From Aurantimonas aggregata (GTDB taxonomy: Bacteria > Pseudomonadota > Alphaproteobacteria > Rhizobiales > Rhizobiaceae), in the NCBI RefSeq assembly GCF_010500835.1, contig NZ_JAAAMJ010000007.1, positions 62,001-126,000 of the forward strand: DNA of 64,000 bases. The letters are read 5' to 3'. This document shows, one piece after another, positions 1 to 8,264 of this stretch. The first letter of the stretch is position 1. Each line of letters opens with the position of its first letter. The notes under the pieces are model-generated. The model had not been told where the DNA came from. It ran no database searches and saw only the letters and a program-made list of their open reading frames with translations. Made by a program: the position numbers and the translations under genes.

Positions 1-1
1 C

Positions 2-238
2 TGCAAGAGCATCCAGTTCTATGCGTCGTGGGACGATGCGGTGGTGAAGCCCGACGCGATCAGCGCCTGGAACCGGGACAAGCGCTTCGCCAAGGCCTAC
101 ATGGACAACGAGGACGATCCGGTGCTGGAGATGGACGTCAACATGCGCCACGGCGTTGCCCGCGCCAATCTCGAGGACACGATCGACTGGTGGCGGATCT
201 CGCTGGAGAAGTTCAAGTCGGACGTGCTGGAACTCTAA
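2..238 (+). CDS. YbjN domain protein, 3' end only
   Basis: This is the C-terminal 78 residues of a gene that begins left of the window. It contains a WNRDKRF...AY segment, then DDPVLEMDVN, and ends in DWWRISLEKFK. That is the usual C-terminal pattern of alphaproteobacterial YbjN-domain proteins, which have a fold like type III secretion chaperones and are annotated as putative sensory-transduction regulators. No catalytic residues are expected. It ends 58 bases before ureD on the same strand, but no functional link to urease is known. The family call rests on the C-terminal motif only. Confidence 0.75.
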   Translation, partial: CKSIQFYASWDDAVVKPDAISAWNRDKRFAKAYMDNEDDPVLEMDVNMRHGVARANLEDTIDWWRISLEKFKSDVLEL

Positions 239-296
239 CCGCGGCAGCGCCGGTCGGGCCGGAGGCCGCGGCGCCGCGGCCGTCGATGGTGCGGCA

Positions 297-1136
297 ATGA
301 CGTCTGCCGTTGTTGCCGAAAGCACGCCGTCGGATGCGTTTCCTTCGATGCAGCGCGCGGCAGGCGCCGTCGCAGCCGACTTCCGCCTCGTCGCCGGCCG
401 CTCGCGATTGCAACGCCTGCACCAGGCCGGCTGCCTGAAGCTGCGTTTTCCGCGGCTGCCGGCCGCCGAGGCCGAAGCGGTGCTGATCAACACCGCAGGC
501 GGGCTGACCGGCGGCGATCGGCTCGACCAGCAGTTCGGCGTGGCAACAGGCGCGCATTTCACCGTCACCACCCAGGCCTGCGAGCGGGTCTACCGCGCCT
601 CGTCGGGACATGCAGGGGTGACGACGCGCGTCCAGATCGGCGAGGACGCCGGGTTTGCCTGGCTGCCGCAGGAGACGATCCTGTTCGAGGCCGGCGCGGT
701 TCGCCGTTCCCTGACGGTCGAGGCCGAGGCGTCGTCCCGCTTCGTGCTGTGCGAGAGCATCATTCTCGGCCGCGAACGGATGGGCGAGACCGTCGAGAGC
801 GGCCTGCTGCACGAGCGCTGGCGGGTCCGCGTCGACGGCAGGCTGGCCTTCGCCGACGACCTGCATTTGTCCGGCGCCATCGCGGCGGGTACGGCGGGAC
901 CCGCCAGCCTTTCCGCAAACCGCGCGCTGGCCACCGTCGTCGCCCATGCTCCGGCCATCGAGACGAAGCTCGCCGCCGTCCGGGCGCTGGTGGGCGCCAG
1001 CGGCGGCGCCAGCCTCGTCGGCGGGCTCATGGTAGTCCGCCTGCTGGCACCGACCGGCTTTGCGCTGCGCAAGCGGCTGATTCCGGTGCTCGCGGCACTG
1101 GCAAACGCGCCGGTGCCGCGCGTATGGTCGCTGTAA
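297..1136 (+). CDS. ureD: Urease accessory protein UreD
   Basis: UreD (UreH) is the scaffold that docks UreF and UreG onto apo-urease for nickel delivery and lysine carbamylation. The 279-residue product has the family hallmarks: LINTAGGLTGGD near residues 65-75, a TTQACERVYR segment, and WLPQETILFE in the middle. The frame is open upstream to 156, but the ATG at 297 gives the normal family length and avoids a low-complexity N-terminal extension that would overlap the preceding gene. It lies 21 bases before ureA, so the two are probably co-transcribed. Confidence 0.95.
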   Translation: MTSAVVAESTPSDAFPSMQRAAGAVAADFRLVAGRSRLQRLHQAGCLKLRFPRLPAAEAEAVLINTAGGLTGGDRLDQQFGVATGAHFTVTTQACERVYRASSGHAGVTTRVQIGEDAGFAWLPQETILFEAGAVRRSLTVEAEASSRFVLCESIILGRERMGETVESGLLHERWRVRVDGRLAFADDLHLSGAIAAGTAGPASLSANRALATVVAHAPAIETKLAAVRALVGASGGASLVGGLMVVRLLAPTGFALRKRLIPVLAALANAPVPRVWSL

Positions 1137-1157
1137 CGACACGATGAGGAATCAGGA

Positions 1158-1460
1158 ATGCAGCTGACCCCCCGCGAGAAGGACAAGCTCCTCGTCTCCA
1201 TGGCCGCGCAGGTCGCCCGCCGCCGCCTCGAACGGGGCGTGAAGCTCAACCATCCGGAAGCGATCGCGCTGATCACCGACTTCGTGGTCGAGGGCGCGCG
1301 CGACGGCCGTCCCGTCGCCGAGCTGATGGAAGCCGGCGCCCACGTCATCACCCGCGATCAGGTGATGGAGGGCATCGCCGAGATGATCCACGACGTGCAG
1401 ATCGAGGCGACGTTTCCCGACGGGACCAAGCTGGTGACGGTGCACGAGCCGATCCGCTGA
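1158..1460 (+). CDS. ureA: Urease subunit gamma UreA
   Basis: This is the 100-residue gamma subunit of the cytoplasmic nickel urease. It starts [13 protein letters not shown] and carries the conserved [11 protein letters not shown] and [16 protein letters not shown] segments, at the normal family length. A purine-rich GAGGAATCAGGA run precedes the ATG. The usual next gene, ureB, is not adjacent: a minus-strand gene and hupE/ureJ intervene. Confidence 0.97.
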   Translation: MQLTPREKDKLLVSMAAQVARRRLERGVKLNHPEAIALITDFVVEGARDGRPVAELMEAGAHVITRDQVMEGIAEMIHDVQIEATFPDGTKLVTVHEPIR

Positions 1461-1475
1461 CGCCGACGTGACGGT

Positions 1476-1730
1476 TCAGCGGGCGCCGCCGGCGTCCGCG
1501 TCCATAGCCGTGTCGCCGCCCTCGAGCGCCGACACGGCGATGGGATCGCCCTCTGCAGCGACCTCCAACGGCCTGCCGCCGACGAAGCGGTAGCCCTGCT
1601 CGACCCGCGAATAATAGCCGGCGCCGGTGACGCCGCCGAGCGTCACCGTGCGCACCAGCAGCGGCTCGGCATGGCCGGCCGGCAGGCACGCAGCGAAAAG
1701 CGTCGCCGCGATCACGGATGATCTCAGCAT
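1476..1730 (-). CDS. Small secreted protein of unknown function
   Basis: An 84-residue product begins with a typical Sec signal peptide (MLRSSVIAATLFAACLPAGHA), so the mature protein of about 63 residues is probably periplasmic. The rest is slightly acidic, with a GYYSRVEQGYRFVGG segment and an acidic Ala/Gly tail. GGAG lies 8 bases before the ATG, which supports translation. It runs antisense between ureA and hupE, with only 15 bases separating the ureA stop from its own stop. I do not recognise a family. Confidence 0.55.
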   Translation of the reverse strand: MLRSSVIAATLFAACLPAGHAEPLLVRTVTLGGVTGAGYYSRVEQGYRFVGGRPLEVAAEGDPIAVSALEGGDTAMDADAGGAR

Positions 1731-1760
1731 CTGTCGACTCCAACCTGTTGTCGGCAGCAG

Positions 1761-1784
1761 GCACCGGTCGTTGATCGCCGGTGC
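1761..1784. repeat. Inverted repeat / hairpin in urease spacer
   Basis: Arms GCACCGG (1761-1767) and CCGGTGC (1778-1784) pair perfectly over 7 bp and leave a 10-base loop. An inner CG/CG pair could extend the stem past one bulged base. It sits 31 bases upstream of the minus-strand small secreted-protein gene, so it could be an operator or a 5' leader hairpin. It has no T-tract to mark it as a terminator. Confidence 0.4.
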
Positions 1785-1959
1785 TCCAGCCTGCCTATGC
1801 GTCTCGAGCGGCCCTTATCTGTCGAGGCGGGCCGGTTCGAGAGCCTTCTAGCGGGCCGCTGGTTTCCGGAAGTTTGCGGTGCGGTGACGATCTGGCGATA
1901 TCGTTTCGCAATTGTTTCGACGCTGGCGGGGCTGCCTCGCGTGCGCTGCGAGAAAGGCT

Positions 1960-1988
1960 TTGACAGCCAGAAGGCGGGCTTACATGAT
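1960..1988 (+). promoter_or_regulatory. Candidate sigma70-type promoter for hupE-ureB
   Basis: A perfect TTGACA (1960-1965) is followed by a 17-base spacer and CATGAT (1983-1988), which matches TATAAT at four of six positions. The spot is about 75 bases upstream of the hupE start. A match of this quality can arise by chance, so this is inference from pattern and position. Confidence 0.35.
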
Positions 1989-2064
1989 CGCCCCACCCCC
2001 GATTCATCAAGGGGGCAAGGACGCGACCCAAACCGGGGCGCCTGTCGATCAAAGAGAGACAAAC

Positions 2065-2640
2065 ATGTTCAAGCGCCTTTCGCTCACCATCGCCACGCTC
2101 GCTGCCGCGACGGCTCCCGCTTTCGCCCATCTCAATCCGGCTGAGCATGGCTCGTTCATGGCCGGCGTGTCGCACCCGCTGTTCGGCTGGGACCACATCC
2201 TGGTGATGGTGGCCGTCGGCCTCTGGGCGGCGATGATCGGCGGGCGGGCGCTTTGGGTCGTGCCGACGGCTTTTGTCGCGATGATGGGCGTCGGTTTCGC
2301 CATGGCGGTGGCCGGCTTCCCGCTGCCCTTCGTCGAGCCGGTGATCCTCGCCTCGGTGGTTGCGGTGGGCGTGCTGATCGCCGCTGCCGTGCGGCTGCCG
2401 GTCCCGGCCGCTGCCGCCGTCGTCGGCGCCTTCGCGCTGTTCCACGGCTCGGCCCATGGCGGCGAGCTCGGCAGCGCCGGCGCGCTGTCCTTCGGCCTCG
2501 GCTTCGTGCTGGCGACGGCCGGCCTGCACCTGGTCGGTATCGGCCTCGGCGTCGGCCTTTCGCGCGTCGGCAGCCCGCTGCTGGTGCGCGGCCTTGGCGC
2601 CGCCTCTGCGGTCGCCGGCCTCTATCTGATAGCCGCCTGA
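2065..2640 (+). CDS. ureJ: HupE/UreJ family nickel transporter
   Basis: This 191-residue integral membrane protein has an N-terminal signal-like segment ending in AFA and about six further hydrophobic helices. It carries the HupE/UreJ metal motifs HPLFGWDH near residue 35 and FHGSAHGGE near residue 130, whose histidines are thought to guide Ni2+ (or Co2+). Position directly before ureB points to nickel supply for urease. The ATG at 2065 begins the signal-like segment and follows a purine-rich AAAGAGAGACAAAC. UreJ and HupE names are used interchangeably for this family. Confidence 0.9.
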   Translation: MFKRLSLTIATLAAATAPAFAHLNPAEHGSFMAGVSHPLFGWDHILVMVAVGLWAAMIGGRALWVVPTAFVAMMGVGFAMAVAGFPLPFVEPVILASVVAVGVLIAAAVRLPVPAAAAVVGAFALFHGSAHGGELGSAGALSFGLGFVLATAGLHLVGIGLGVGLSRVGSPLLVRGLGAASAVAGLYLIAA

Positions 2641-2662
2641 GCCACCGGTCCGGAGCGAGCGC

Positions 2663-2968
2663 ATGATCCCCGGCGAAATCATCACCCGCGACGGCGAGAT
2701 CACCCTCAACGAGGGCGCCGCCGTGGTGACGCTGGAAGTCGGCAATACCGGCGACCGGCCGGTGCAGGTCGGCAGCCACTATCATTTCGCCGAGACCAAT
2801 CCGGCGCTCGCCTTCGACCGAAACGCGGCCCGCGGCATGCGCCTCGACATCGCGGCAGGCACCGCGGTCCGCTTCGAGCCGGGCCAGACCCGCGAGGTCA
2901 CGCTCGTGCCCTATCGCGGGTCGCGGACGGTCTTCGGGTTCAATGGCAAGGTGATGGGGCAGCTGTAG
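2663..2968 (+). CDS. ureB: Urease subunit beta UreB
   Basis: This is the 101-residue beta subunit of urease. It opens with MIPGEII and shows the family signatures [18 protein letters not shown] and [13 protein letters not shown], ending [10 protein letters not shown]. Length is typical. GGAG lies about 8 bases before the ATG. It follows hupE/ureJ by 22 bases, and the catalytic ureC lies 2.6 kb further on, beyond four unrelated genes. Confidence 0.97.
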   Translation: MIPGEIITRDGEITLNEGAAVVTLEVGNTGDRPVQVGSHYHFAETNPALAFDRNAARGMRLDIAAGTAVRFEPGQTREVTLVPYRGSRTVFGFNGKVMGQL

Positions 2969-3051
2969 ACGCGGCTGCCCCATCACTTCGCTCTCAGATC
3001 GCCGGACCCTCGTCCGGTGGGCAAGGGTGTTCCTGACGGAGGGGTGAGGCG

Positions 3052-3888
3052 ATGTGTGACCACTGCGTGATCGAAAGCGTCAAGCGGCAGATGCTGAGCC
3101 GCCGCAGCGTCCTGGGCGGCAGCCTGGCAGCCGCGGCCGCGAGCGTCGCCGCCCCGGCCTTCGCCCAGGATGCGACACCGCCGGCGGGTGCCGCGCAGGC
3201 CGGCCGGGCGCTGACCATCGCCGACATGACCCATGAGCTGTACCCGGAATTTCCGACCTATTTCGGCGAGCAGCAGTTCTTCATGGAACAGAAGTTCTCC
3301 TTTGCCGAAGACAAGTTCAATCTCTTCGAGCTGCGGGTGAACGAGCACACCGGCACGCATGTCGACGCGCCGCTGCACTTCTCCGAAGACGGCCAGTCCG
3401 TTGCCGAGATCCCGGTCGAGAAGCTGATGGCGCCGCTGGTCGTCGTCGACATCAAGGCGAAGGCCTCGGAGAACCCGGACGCGCAGGTGACGCCCGATGA
3501 TCTGCAGGCCTGGATCGACGCGAATGGCGACCTGCCGGCAAATTGCTGCGTCGCCATGAATTCCGGCTGGCAGCAGCATCTGGGCACCGACATGTACCGC
3601 AATGCCGACCAGGACGGCACGATGCACTTTCCCGGCTTCCATCTGGAAGCCGTGCAGATGTTGCTGGAAGGCTCGGCCGTCGGCATCGCCGTCGATACGC
3701 TGTCGCTCGATTTCGGCATGTCGCCGGACTTCGCCGTTCATTACGGCTGGCTGCCGGAAGGGCGCTGGGGCCTCGAATGCATCGCCAATCTGGACGCGAT
3801 GCCGGCCACCGGCGCGACGCTGATCGTCGGGGCGCCGAAGCATCGTGGCGGGACGGGCGGTCCGGCGCGCGTCTTCGCGCTGACTTGA
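3052..3888 (+). CDS. Tat-exported cyclase-family (kynurenine formamidase-like) hydrolase
   Basis: The 278-residue product starts with a twin-arginine signal (SRRSVLGG near residues 16-23, then an Ala-rich stretch ending PAFA), so it is probably exported folded. The mature part belongs to the cyclase / KynB-like superfamily: it has the metal-binding HTGTHVDAPLHF motif near residue 100 and later conserved FPGFH and DTLSLDFG segments. Members are metal-dependent amidases or hydrolases; the substrate here is unknown. It overlaps no neighbour and sits 9 bases before the AhpD-like gene, so the two may be co-expressed. It interrupts the urease locus. Confidence 0.8.
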   Translation: MCDHCVIESVKRQMLSRRSVLGGSLAAAAASVAAPAFAQDATPPAGAAQAGRALTIADMTHELYPEFPTYFGEQQFFMEQKFSFAEDKFNLFELRVNEHTGTHVDAPLHFSEDGQSVAEIPVEKLMAPLVVVDIKAKASENPDAQVTPDDLQAWIDANGDLPANCCVAMNSGWQQHLGTDMYRNADQDGTMHFPGFHLEAVQMLLEGSAVGIAVDTLSLDFGMSPDFAVHYGWLPEGRWGLECIANLDAMPATGATLIVGAPKHRGGTGGPARVFALT

Positions 3889-3897
3889 GACGCCACC

Positions 3898-4296
3898 ATG
3901 GCGACCAGCCCGCTGGTGACAGATGAGGACGCCGGCCCCCGCGTCAAAGCGGTGTTCGACGACATCAGGGAAACGCGCGGAACCGACTATGTGAACAATT
4001 TCTGGCGGGCGCTGGCCGCCGATCCGGCGACGCTGGAGCGGACCTGGCAGGAGGTGAAGGCGGTGATGGGCGCGGAGGTCGCTCTCGATCCGCTGACGCG
4101 CGAGCTGCTCTACGTCGCCGTCTCGGCGACCAGCGGCTGCAGCTATTGCGTCCATTCCCACACGGCTGCGGCACGCGCCAAGGGCATGACCGACGCGCAG
4201 TATGGCGAGCTGCTGGCCGTCGTCGGCCTTGCCGCCAAGACCAATCGCCTTGCGGAGGCGCTGCAGGTGCCGGTGGACGAGGCGTTTCTGCGCTAA
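3898..4296 (+). CDS. Carboxymuconolactone decarboxylase / AhpD-like protein
   Basis: This 132-residue alpha-helical protein carries the AhpD core motif CSYCVHSH near residues 81-88. The CxxC pair and following histidine form the peroxidase/disulfide centre in AhpD relatives. Family members include alkylhydroperoxidase partners and gamma-carboxymuconolactone decarboxylases; the CxxCxxxH arrangement favours a thiol-redox role. It follows the cyclase-family gene by 9 bases. A substrate cannot be assigned. Confidence 0.8.
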   Translation: MATSPLVTDEDAGPRVKAVFDDIRETRGTDYVNNFWRALAADPATLERTWQEVKAVMGAEVALDPLTRELLYVAVSATSGCSYCVHSHTAAARAKGMTDAQYGELLAVVGLAAKTNRLAEALQVPVDEAFLR

Positions 4297-4311
4297 GCCG
4301 TTCGCGTGCCG

Positions 4312-4869
4312 TCAGTCGCCGTTCGGCTTGGGCGTCGCGCTGGGGCCGGCGGCCATTCCGCGGCGAATGGCGCCGAGATCGACATCGACGGTCGGGGTGG
4401 GGATCCGGTAGGCCTGTGGCGAGCCGGCACCCGCCGTCGACTGGAATCCGTCGTCGTCGCCCAGCGTGGTCGTCGCGGCACTGCCGCCGATGCCCGAGCG
4501 GGCGAGGCCGTCGACATTCAGCGAGTTGATCGACGAATCGCCTTCGGTCGCGCGGGCCGCATTGGCGTCGGCGCCGCCCCGTGAGCCGAGGCCGGTATCC
4601 GGTATGATCGGATCGGTGACGGTTGACCCGACGCCGCTCGCCGACGAGCCGATGCTACTGCCACTGCTGCCGATGCCACTGCTGCCACCGCCGCTGATGC
4701 CGCTGCCACCTATGCTGCTGCTGCCAATGCCGCTGCTGGAACCACCGACGCTGCTGGATGAACCGACGCCGCCTGCGGCGCTGCTGCCGGTGCTTCCAAC
4801 CTGGGCGAGGGCCGGAAAGGCGAAGAGGGCGGCTGCGACGCCCATCGTGATGGCGGGGGATGCACGCAT
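4312..4869 (-). CDS. Secreted Ser/Gly-rich repeat protein, paralogue A
   Basis: The 185-residue product begins with a signal peptide ending FPALAQ. Residues 24-85 are an extreme Ser/Gly/Ile tract built from degenerate SSGIGS / SSIGG units, probably disordered or a linker. The C-terminal half holds a conserved-looking block at residues 107-133 (ATEG...N..N....ARSG..IGGSA.T) that recurs in the next gene. The plus-strand Leu/Pro-rich frame opposite the Ser/Gly tract is a shadow. No family recognised. It is transcribed against ureB/ureC and ends 15 bases from the AhpD-like gene. Confidence 0.65.
   Translation of the reverse strand: MRASPAITMGVAAALFAFPALAQVGSTGSSAAGGVGSSSSVGGSSSGIGSSSIGGSGISGGGSSGIGSSGSSIGSSASGVGSTVTDPIIPDTGLGSRGGADANAARATEGDSSINSLNVDGLARSGIGGSAATTTLGDDDGFQSTAGAGSPQAYRIPTPTVDVDLGAIRRGMAAGPSATPKPNGD
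4640..4790. repeat. Degenerate Ser/Gly codon repeat
   Basis: On the plus strand this stretch is a run of imperfect CTGCTGCC / CCGATGCC / CCACTG units. Read on the minus strand it encodes the Ser/Gly-rich tract of paralogue A. Such tracts change length easily by slippage, so length differences between strains would be expected. Confidence 0.7.
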
Positions 4870-4966
4870 GGGGAGCGCCTTTCGGTTGCTGGCGAGAGCC
4901 GAGACTAAATCTGCCTAAGGGCAACTCCAACCATCCGCTGCAGTTCCGTCGCGTCCCGAGCCAGCC

Positions 4967-5377
4967 CTATCGCCGGATGATCGCCCGGCCGTTGGACCGG
5001 CCGCGCGTCACCGCGCTGCCGCCGATGGCGTTCGGCCCGCTGCGGGCGAAGTCGCCGGCATTGATGTCGTTGAGGTCGGAGCGGCCTTCCGTGGCCCGGC
5101 GCTGGATCGAGCTGCGGTTCGCTTCGCTGCTGCCCCGCGGCACGACGGGCTGCAGATAGCTGTCGTCGAAATCCTTGCCGTAGACGCGCTCCTCGACCGT
5201 GTCGCCGAAGACGTCGGCGCCGGGAACGCGCGGCCCGGCGCCGCGCCGCGGGGCGCCGTCGATGCGCATGCCGGACACCGACGAGCCAGGCACGCTGCCC
5301 ATCGGCCCGGGATCGAAGGCCTGGGCGAGCGCCGGGGAGGGTGCGAGCAATGCGGCAAGAAGCGCCATGCGGATCAT
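4967..5377 (-). CDS. Secreted protein with ARSG-IGGSA block, paralogue B
   Basis: The 136-residue product starts MIRMALLAALLAPSPALAQ, a clear signal peptide. AGGGAA precedes the ATG at 5377. The mature part is Gly/Arg/Ser-rich, with a VYGKDFDDSYLQPVVP segment at about 65-80. Residues 95-124 (ATEG.S..N..N....ARSG...IGGSA.T) match the C-terminal block of paralogue A upstream, so the two genes share ancestry for at least that block. The family is unknown to me. Both lie antisense between ureB and ureC. Confidence 0.65.
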   Translation of the reverse strand: MIRMALLAALLAPSPALAQAFDPGPMGSVPGSSVSGMRIDGAPRRGAGPRVPGADVFGDTVEERVYGKDFDDSYLQPVVPRGSSEANRSSIQRRATEGRSDLNDINAGDFARSGPNAIGGSAVTRGRSNGRAIIRR

Positions 5378-5542
5378 GATGGTTCCCTGGGGGGGCCTGA
5401 CGTGCGGATGTCCCGCCTCTGGCAGTTTCGCCGCAAATGGCGATAGCGGGAAGACAAGCTTTCGCGACCGATCTAAGGTTGGCGATGCTGCGCCGCAATG
5501 GCGCGTTCGTGCCGTCTCCCCAGCTGTCCGGAGTGATTGCCC

Positions 5543-7255
5543 ATGCCCGCCAGGATTGCCCGCTCCTCCTATGCCGCGATGTTCGGCCCGACGACCGGCG
5601 ACAAGGTCCGGCTCGCCGACACCGAACTGTTCATCGAGGTGGAGAAGGACTTCACCATCTATGGCGAGGAAGTGAAGTTCGGCGGCGGCAAGGTCATCCG
5701 CGACGGCATGGGCCAGTCGCAGCACACGCGGGCGGAGGGCGCCGTCGACACGGTCATCACCAACGCGCTGATCCTCGACCATACCGGCGTCTACAAGGCC
5801 GATATCGGCCTCAGGGACGGGCGCATCTGCGGCATCGGAAAGGCCGGCAATCCCGACACCCAGCCGGGCGTCACCATCATCGTCGGCCCCGGCACCGAGG
5901 CGATCGCCGCCGAGGGCAAGATCGTCACCGCCGGCGGCTTCGACAGCCACATCCACTTCATCTGCCCGCAGCAGATCGAGGAGGCGCTGTTCTCCGGCGT
6001 CACCACCATGCTCGGCGGCGGCACCGGCCCGGCGCACGGCACGCTGGCGACCACCTGCACGCCGGGGCCCTGGCACATGGCGCGCATGCTGCAGGCGGTG
6101 GACGCGATGCCGATGAACATCGGCTTTTCCGGCAAGGGCAATGCCTCGTTGCCGGCGGCGCTGGAGGAGATGGTGCTGGGCGGCGCCTGCGCGCTGAAGC
6201 TGCACGAGGACTGGGGCACGACGCCGGCGGCGATCGACTGTTGCCTGTCAGTTGCAGACGACTACGACGTGCAGGTGATGATCCACACCGACACGCTGAA
6301 CGAGAGCGGCTTCGTCGAGGACACGGTCGCGGCCTTCAAGGGGCGCACGATCCACGCCTTTCACACCGAGGGCGCCGGCGGCGGCCATGCGCCGGACATC
6401 ATCAAGGTCTGCGGCCTGCCGAACGTGCTACCGTCCTCGACCAACCCGACCCGGCCCTACACGGTGAACACGCTCGAGGAACATCTCGACATGCTGATGG
6501 TCTGCCACCATCTCGACGCGTCGATTCCCGAGGACATCGCCTTCGCCGAAAGCCGCATCCGCAAGGAGACCATCGCGGCCGAGGACATTTTGCACGATCT
6601 CGGCGCCTTCTCGATCATCGCCTCGGACAGCCAGGCCATGGGGCGCGTCGGTGAGGTGATCATCCGCACCTGGCAGACCGCCGACAAGATGAAGCGCCAG
6701 CGCGGGCGACTGCCCGGCGAGACCGGCGACAACGACAATCTGCGCGCCCGCCGCTACATCGCCAAATACACGATCAACCCGGCGATCGCGCAGGGCATGT
6801 CGAAGGAGATCGGCTCGATCGAGGTCGGCAAGCGCGCCGATCTCGTCGTCTGGGACCCGGCCTTCTTCGGGGTCAAGCCGGGCCTGGTGCTGCTCGGCGG
6901 CATGATCGTCGCCGCGCCGATGGGCGATCCCAATGCCTCGATCCCGACGCCGCAGCCGGTGCATTACCGGCCGATGTTCGGCGCCTTCGGCAAGGCGGTG
7001 GGGGCGATCGGCGTCACCTTCGTCTCGGCAGCCGCGATGGGCACGGGGCTGCGCGAGACGCTCGGCTGCGACAAGCAGTTCCTCGCCGTGGAAAACACCC
7101 GCGGCGGCATCTCCAAGGCCTCGATGATCCTCAACGACGCGGTCCCGTCGATCGAGGTGAACCCCGAGACCTACGAGGTGCGCGCCGACGGCGAATTGCT
7201 CACCTGCGAACCGGCCACGGAGCTGGCGATGGCGCAGCGCTATTTTCTGTTCTAG
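5543..7255 (+). CDS. ureC: Urease subunit alpha UreC
   Basis: This is the catalytic subunit of the nickel urease, hydrolysing urea to ammonia and carbamate. At 570 residues it has family length. Active-site residues are all visible: nickel ligands His136 and His138 (DSHIHF), Lys219 to be carbamylated (ALKLHEDWG), His248, His274 ([11 protein letters not shown]) and Asp362 (SDSQAMG), plus the flap Cys321 and catalytic His323 (VCHHLD). I chose the ATG at 5543, with CGGAG about 9 bases upstream, over a TTG two codons earlier. It is separated from ureB by four genes and from ureE by three. Confidence 0.98.
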   Translation: MPARIARSSYAAMFGPTTGDKVRLADTELFIEVEKDFTIYGEEVKFGGGKVIRDGMGQSQHTRAEGAVDTVITNALILDHTGVYKADIGLRDGRICGIGKAGNPDTQPGVTIIVGPGTEAIAAEGKIVTAGGFDSHIHFICPQQIEEALFSGVTTMLGGGTGPAHGTLATTCTPGPWHMARMLQAVDAMPMNIGFSGKGNASLPAALEEMVLGGACALKLHEDWGTTPAAIDCCLSVADDYDVQVMIHTDTLNESGFVEDTVAAFKGRTIHAFHTEGAGGGHAPDIIKVCGLPNVLPSSTNPTRPYTVNTLEEHLDMLMVCHHLDASIPEDIAFAESRIRKETIAAEDILHDLGAFSIIASDSQAMGRVGEVIIRTWQTADKMKRQRGRLPGETGDNDNLRARRYIAKYTINPAIAQGMSKEIGSIEVGKRADLVVWDPAFFGVKPGLVLLGGMIVAAPMGDPNASIPTPQPVHYRPMFGAFGKAVGAIGVTFVSAAAMGTGLRETLGCDKQFLAVENTRGGISKASMILNDAVPSIEVNPETYEVRADGELLTCEPATELAMAQRYFLF

Positions 7256-7291
7256 CTTCGATCCGCGAAACCGACCGCACGGGAGCAGGCC

Positions 7292-7777
7292 ATGTCGACG
7301 CTCCGTACCCAGGCGCCAAAGGACGACGAACGGCAGGCCGAACCGCCGGCCGGCTACGACGTCGATTTCCATCGGTGGACGGTGATGCAGGCAAAGGCGC
7401 TGCGAGACGGCCGGTGGCAGGCACTCGACATCGCCAATCTGGTGGAAGAGGTGGAAGGCTTGGGCAAGTCGGTCCGGCGGGAGATACGATCGCGCCTGAT
7501 CGTTCTGCTGCAGCATCTGCTGAAGTGGCAGTTCCAGCCTGCCCGTCGCTCGCCCAGCTGGCGGGCGACGATCCGCGAGCAGCGCAGGGAGATCGCGCAG
7601 GAACTTCGCGAGAGCCCGAGCCTCGCCCGCTATCCGCAGGAATGCCTGGCGGACCAGTACGACATCGCGCGGCTGAAGGCGGCCGGCGAGACGGAACTGC
7701 CCGAGGAGACATTCCCGGCTGGCTGCCCGTTCACTATCGAGCAGGTTCTCGACGAAGCGTTCTATCCCGAGGCCTAG
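7292..7777 (+). CDS. DUF29 family protein
   Basis: The 161-residue protein has the DUF29 layout: a YDVDFHRWTVMQAKALRDG start region, then DIANLVEEVEGLGKS, a helical LLQHLLKWQFQP segment, and a C-terminal FPAGCPFTIEQVLDEAFYP. DUF29 proteins are common in cyanobacteria and proteobacteria and have no established function. It starts 36 bases after ureC with GGGAGCAGG upstream, so it may be read with urease, although nothing ties it to urea metabolism. Confidence 0.85.
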   Translation: MSTLRTQAPKDDERQAEPPAGYDVDFHRWTVMQAKALRDGRWQALDIANLVEEVEGLGKSVRREIRSRLIVLLQHLLKWQFQPARRSPSWRATIREQRREIAQELRESPSLARYPQECLADQYDIARLKAAGETELPEETFPAGCPFTIEQVLDEAFYPEA

Positions 7778-7849
7778 CGGGGGCGTCGGGACGATCGACC
7801 AGGGCATCCAAGCGTGACGCGCTGCAAGACAAAGCATGGGAGGGAGATC

Positions 7850-8227
7850 ATGATGAGACGGTTCGCCATGGCGATCGCAGCCGCGCTGGCGTTGGTGGCG
7901 CCTGCCACGAACGCGCAGACGTTGACGCCGTTGACGCTGGAACTGCCAGGGACGGCCGAGCGGACCACCGTCGCCTATGCCTGCAAGGCGGGTGCCGACG
8001 CGGAGGCGACGCCGCTGTCGGTCGAGTACATCAACCTGCCGGGCAACAATTTCGCGCTGCTGCCGATCGACGGCGAGCCGACGCTGTTCGTCGGGGTGCT
8101 GGCCGGATCGGGCGCCAAATATGTCGCCAAGGACATGGTGTGGTGGACGAAGGGGCCGCGCGGCGACCTCTACAGCGAGCGGACGCCCGATGCAGCCGAC
8201 CGGACGGTCTGCCAGGTGCAGCGCTAG
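7850..8227 (+). CDS. MliC-like periplasmic protein
   Basis: The 125-residue product has a signal peptide (MMRRFAMAIAAALALVAPATNA). Its mature part resembles the MliC family of C-type lysozyme inhibitors: a YACKAG start, a central VEYINLPGNNFALLPI strand pair, then FVGVLAGSGAKYVA and a WWTKG segment, with paired cysteines at the start and end. Known MliC proteins block host lysozyme in the periplasm or on the outer membrane. No lipobox is seen, so this would be soluble. The start was placed at the double ATG after GGGAGGGAG. Confidence 0.65.
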   Translation: MMRRFAMAIAAALALVAPATNAQTLTPLTLELPGTAERTTVAYACKAGADAEATPLSVEYINLPGNNFALLPIDGEPTLFVGVLAGSGAKYVAKDMVWWTKGPRGDLYSERTPDAADRTVCQVQR

Positions 8228-8264
8228 GGCGTCTGGCTTGCCGGGATCGACTGCTGCGCGAACG

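Larger units (their letters stand above)
1731..2064. other. Gene-free spacer between ureA-side genes and hupE
   Basis: This 334-base stretch lies between the divergent small secreted-protein gene and hupE/ureJ. It holds a hairpin at 1761-1784 and a sigma70-like promoter candidate at 1960-1988, listed separately. I see no convincing coding frame, tRNA or recognisable riboswitch in it. Some open frames cross it but lack a ribosome-binding site and family resemblance. Confidence 0.6.

Noticed and set aside
1731-2064. Cobalamin or nickel riboswitch before hupE/ureJ
   Set aside because: I looked for one because some HupE-type genes carry cobalamin riboswitches, but I see no B12-box-like sequence or multi-stem layout; only a single small hairpin is present.
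4640-4790. Possible CRISPR-like or tandem-repeat array
   Set aside because: The units are short, imperfect and in frame with a Ser/Gly-rich protein, and there are no regular spacers.
4466-4918. Leu/Pro-rich plus-strand frame resembling a membrane or cell-wall protein
   Set aside because: It is the complement of the Ser/Gly repeat tract of paralogue A. The minus-strand product has a signal peptide and a block shared with its neighbour, so that one is real.
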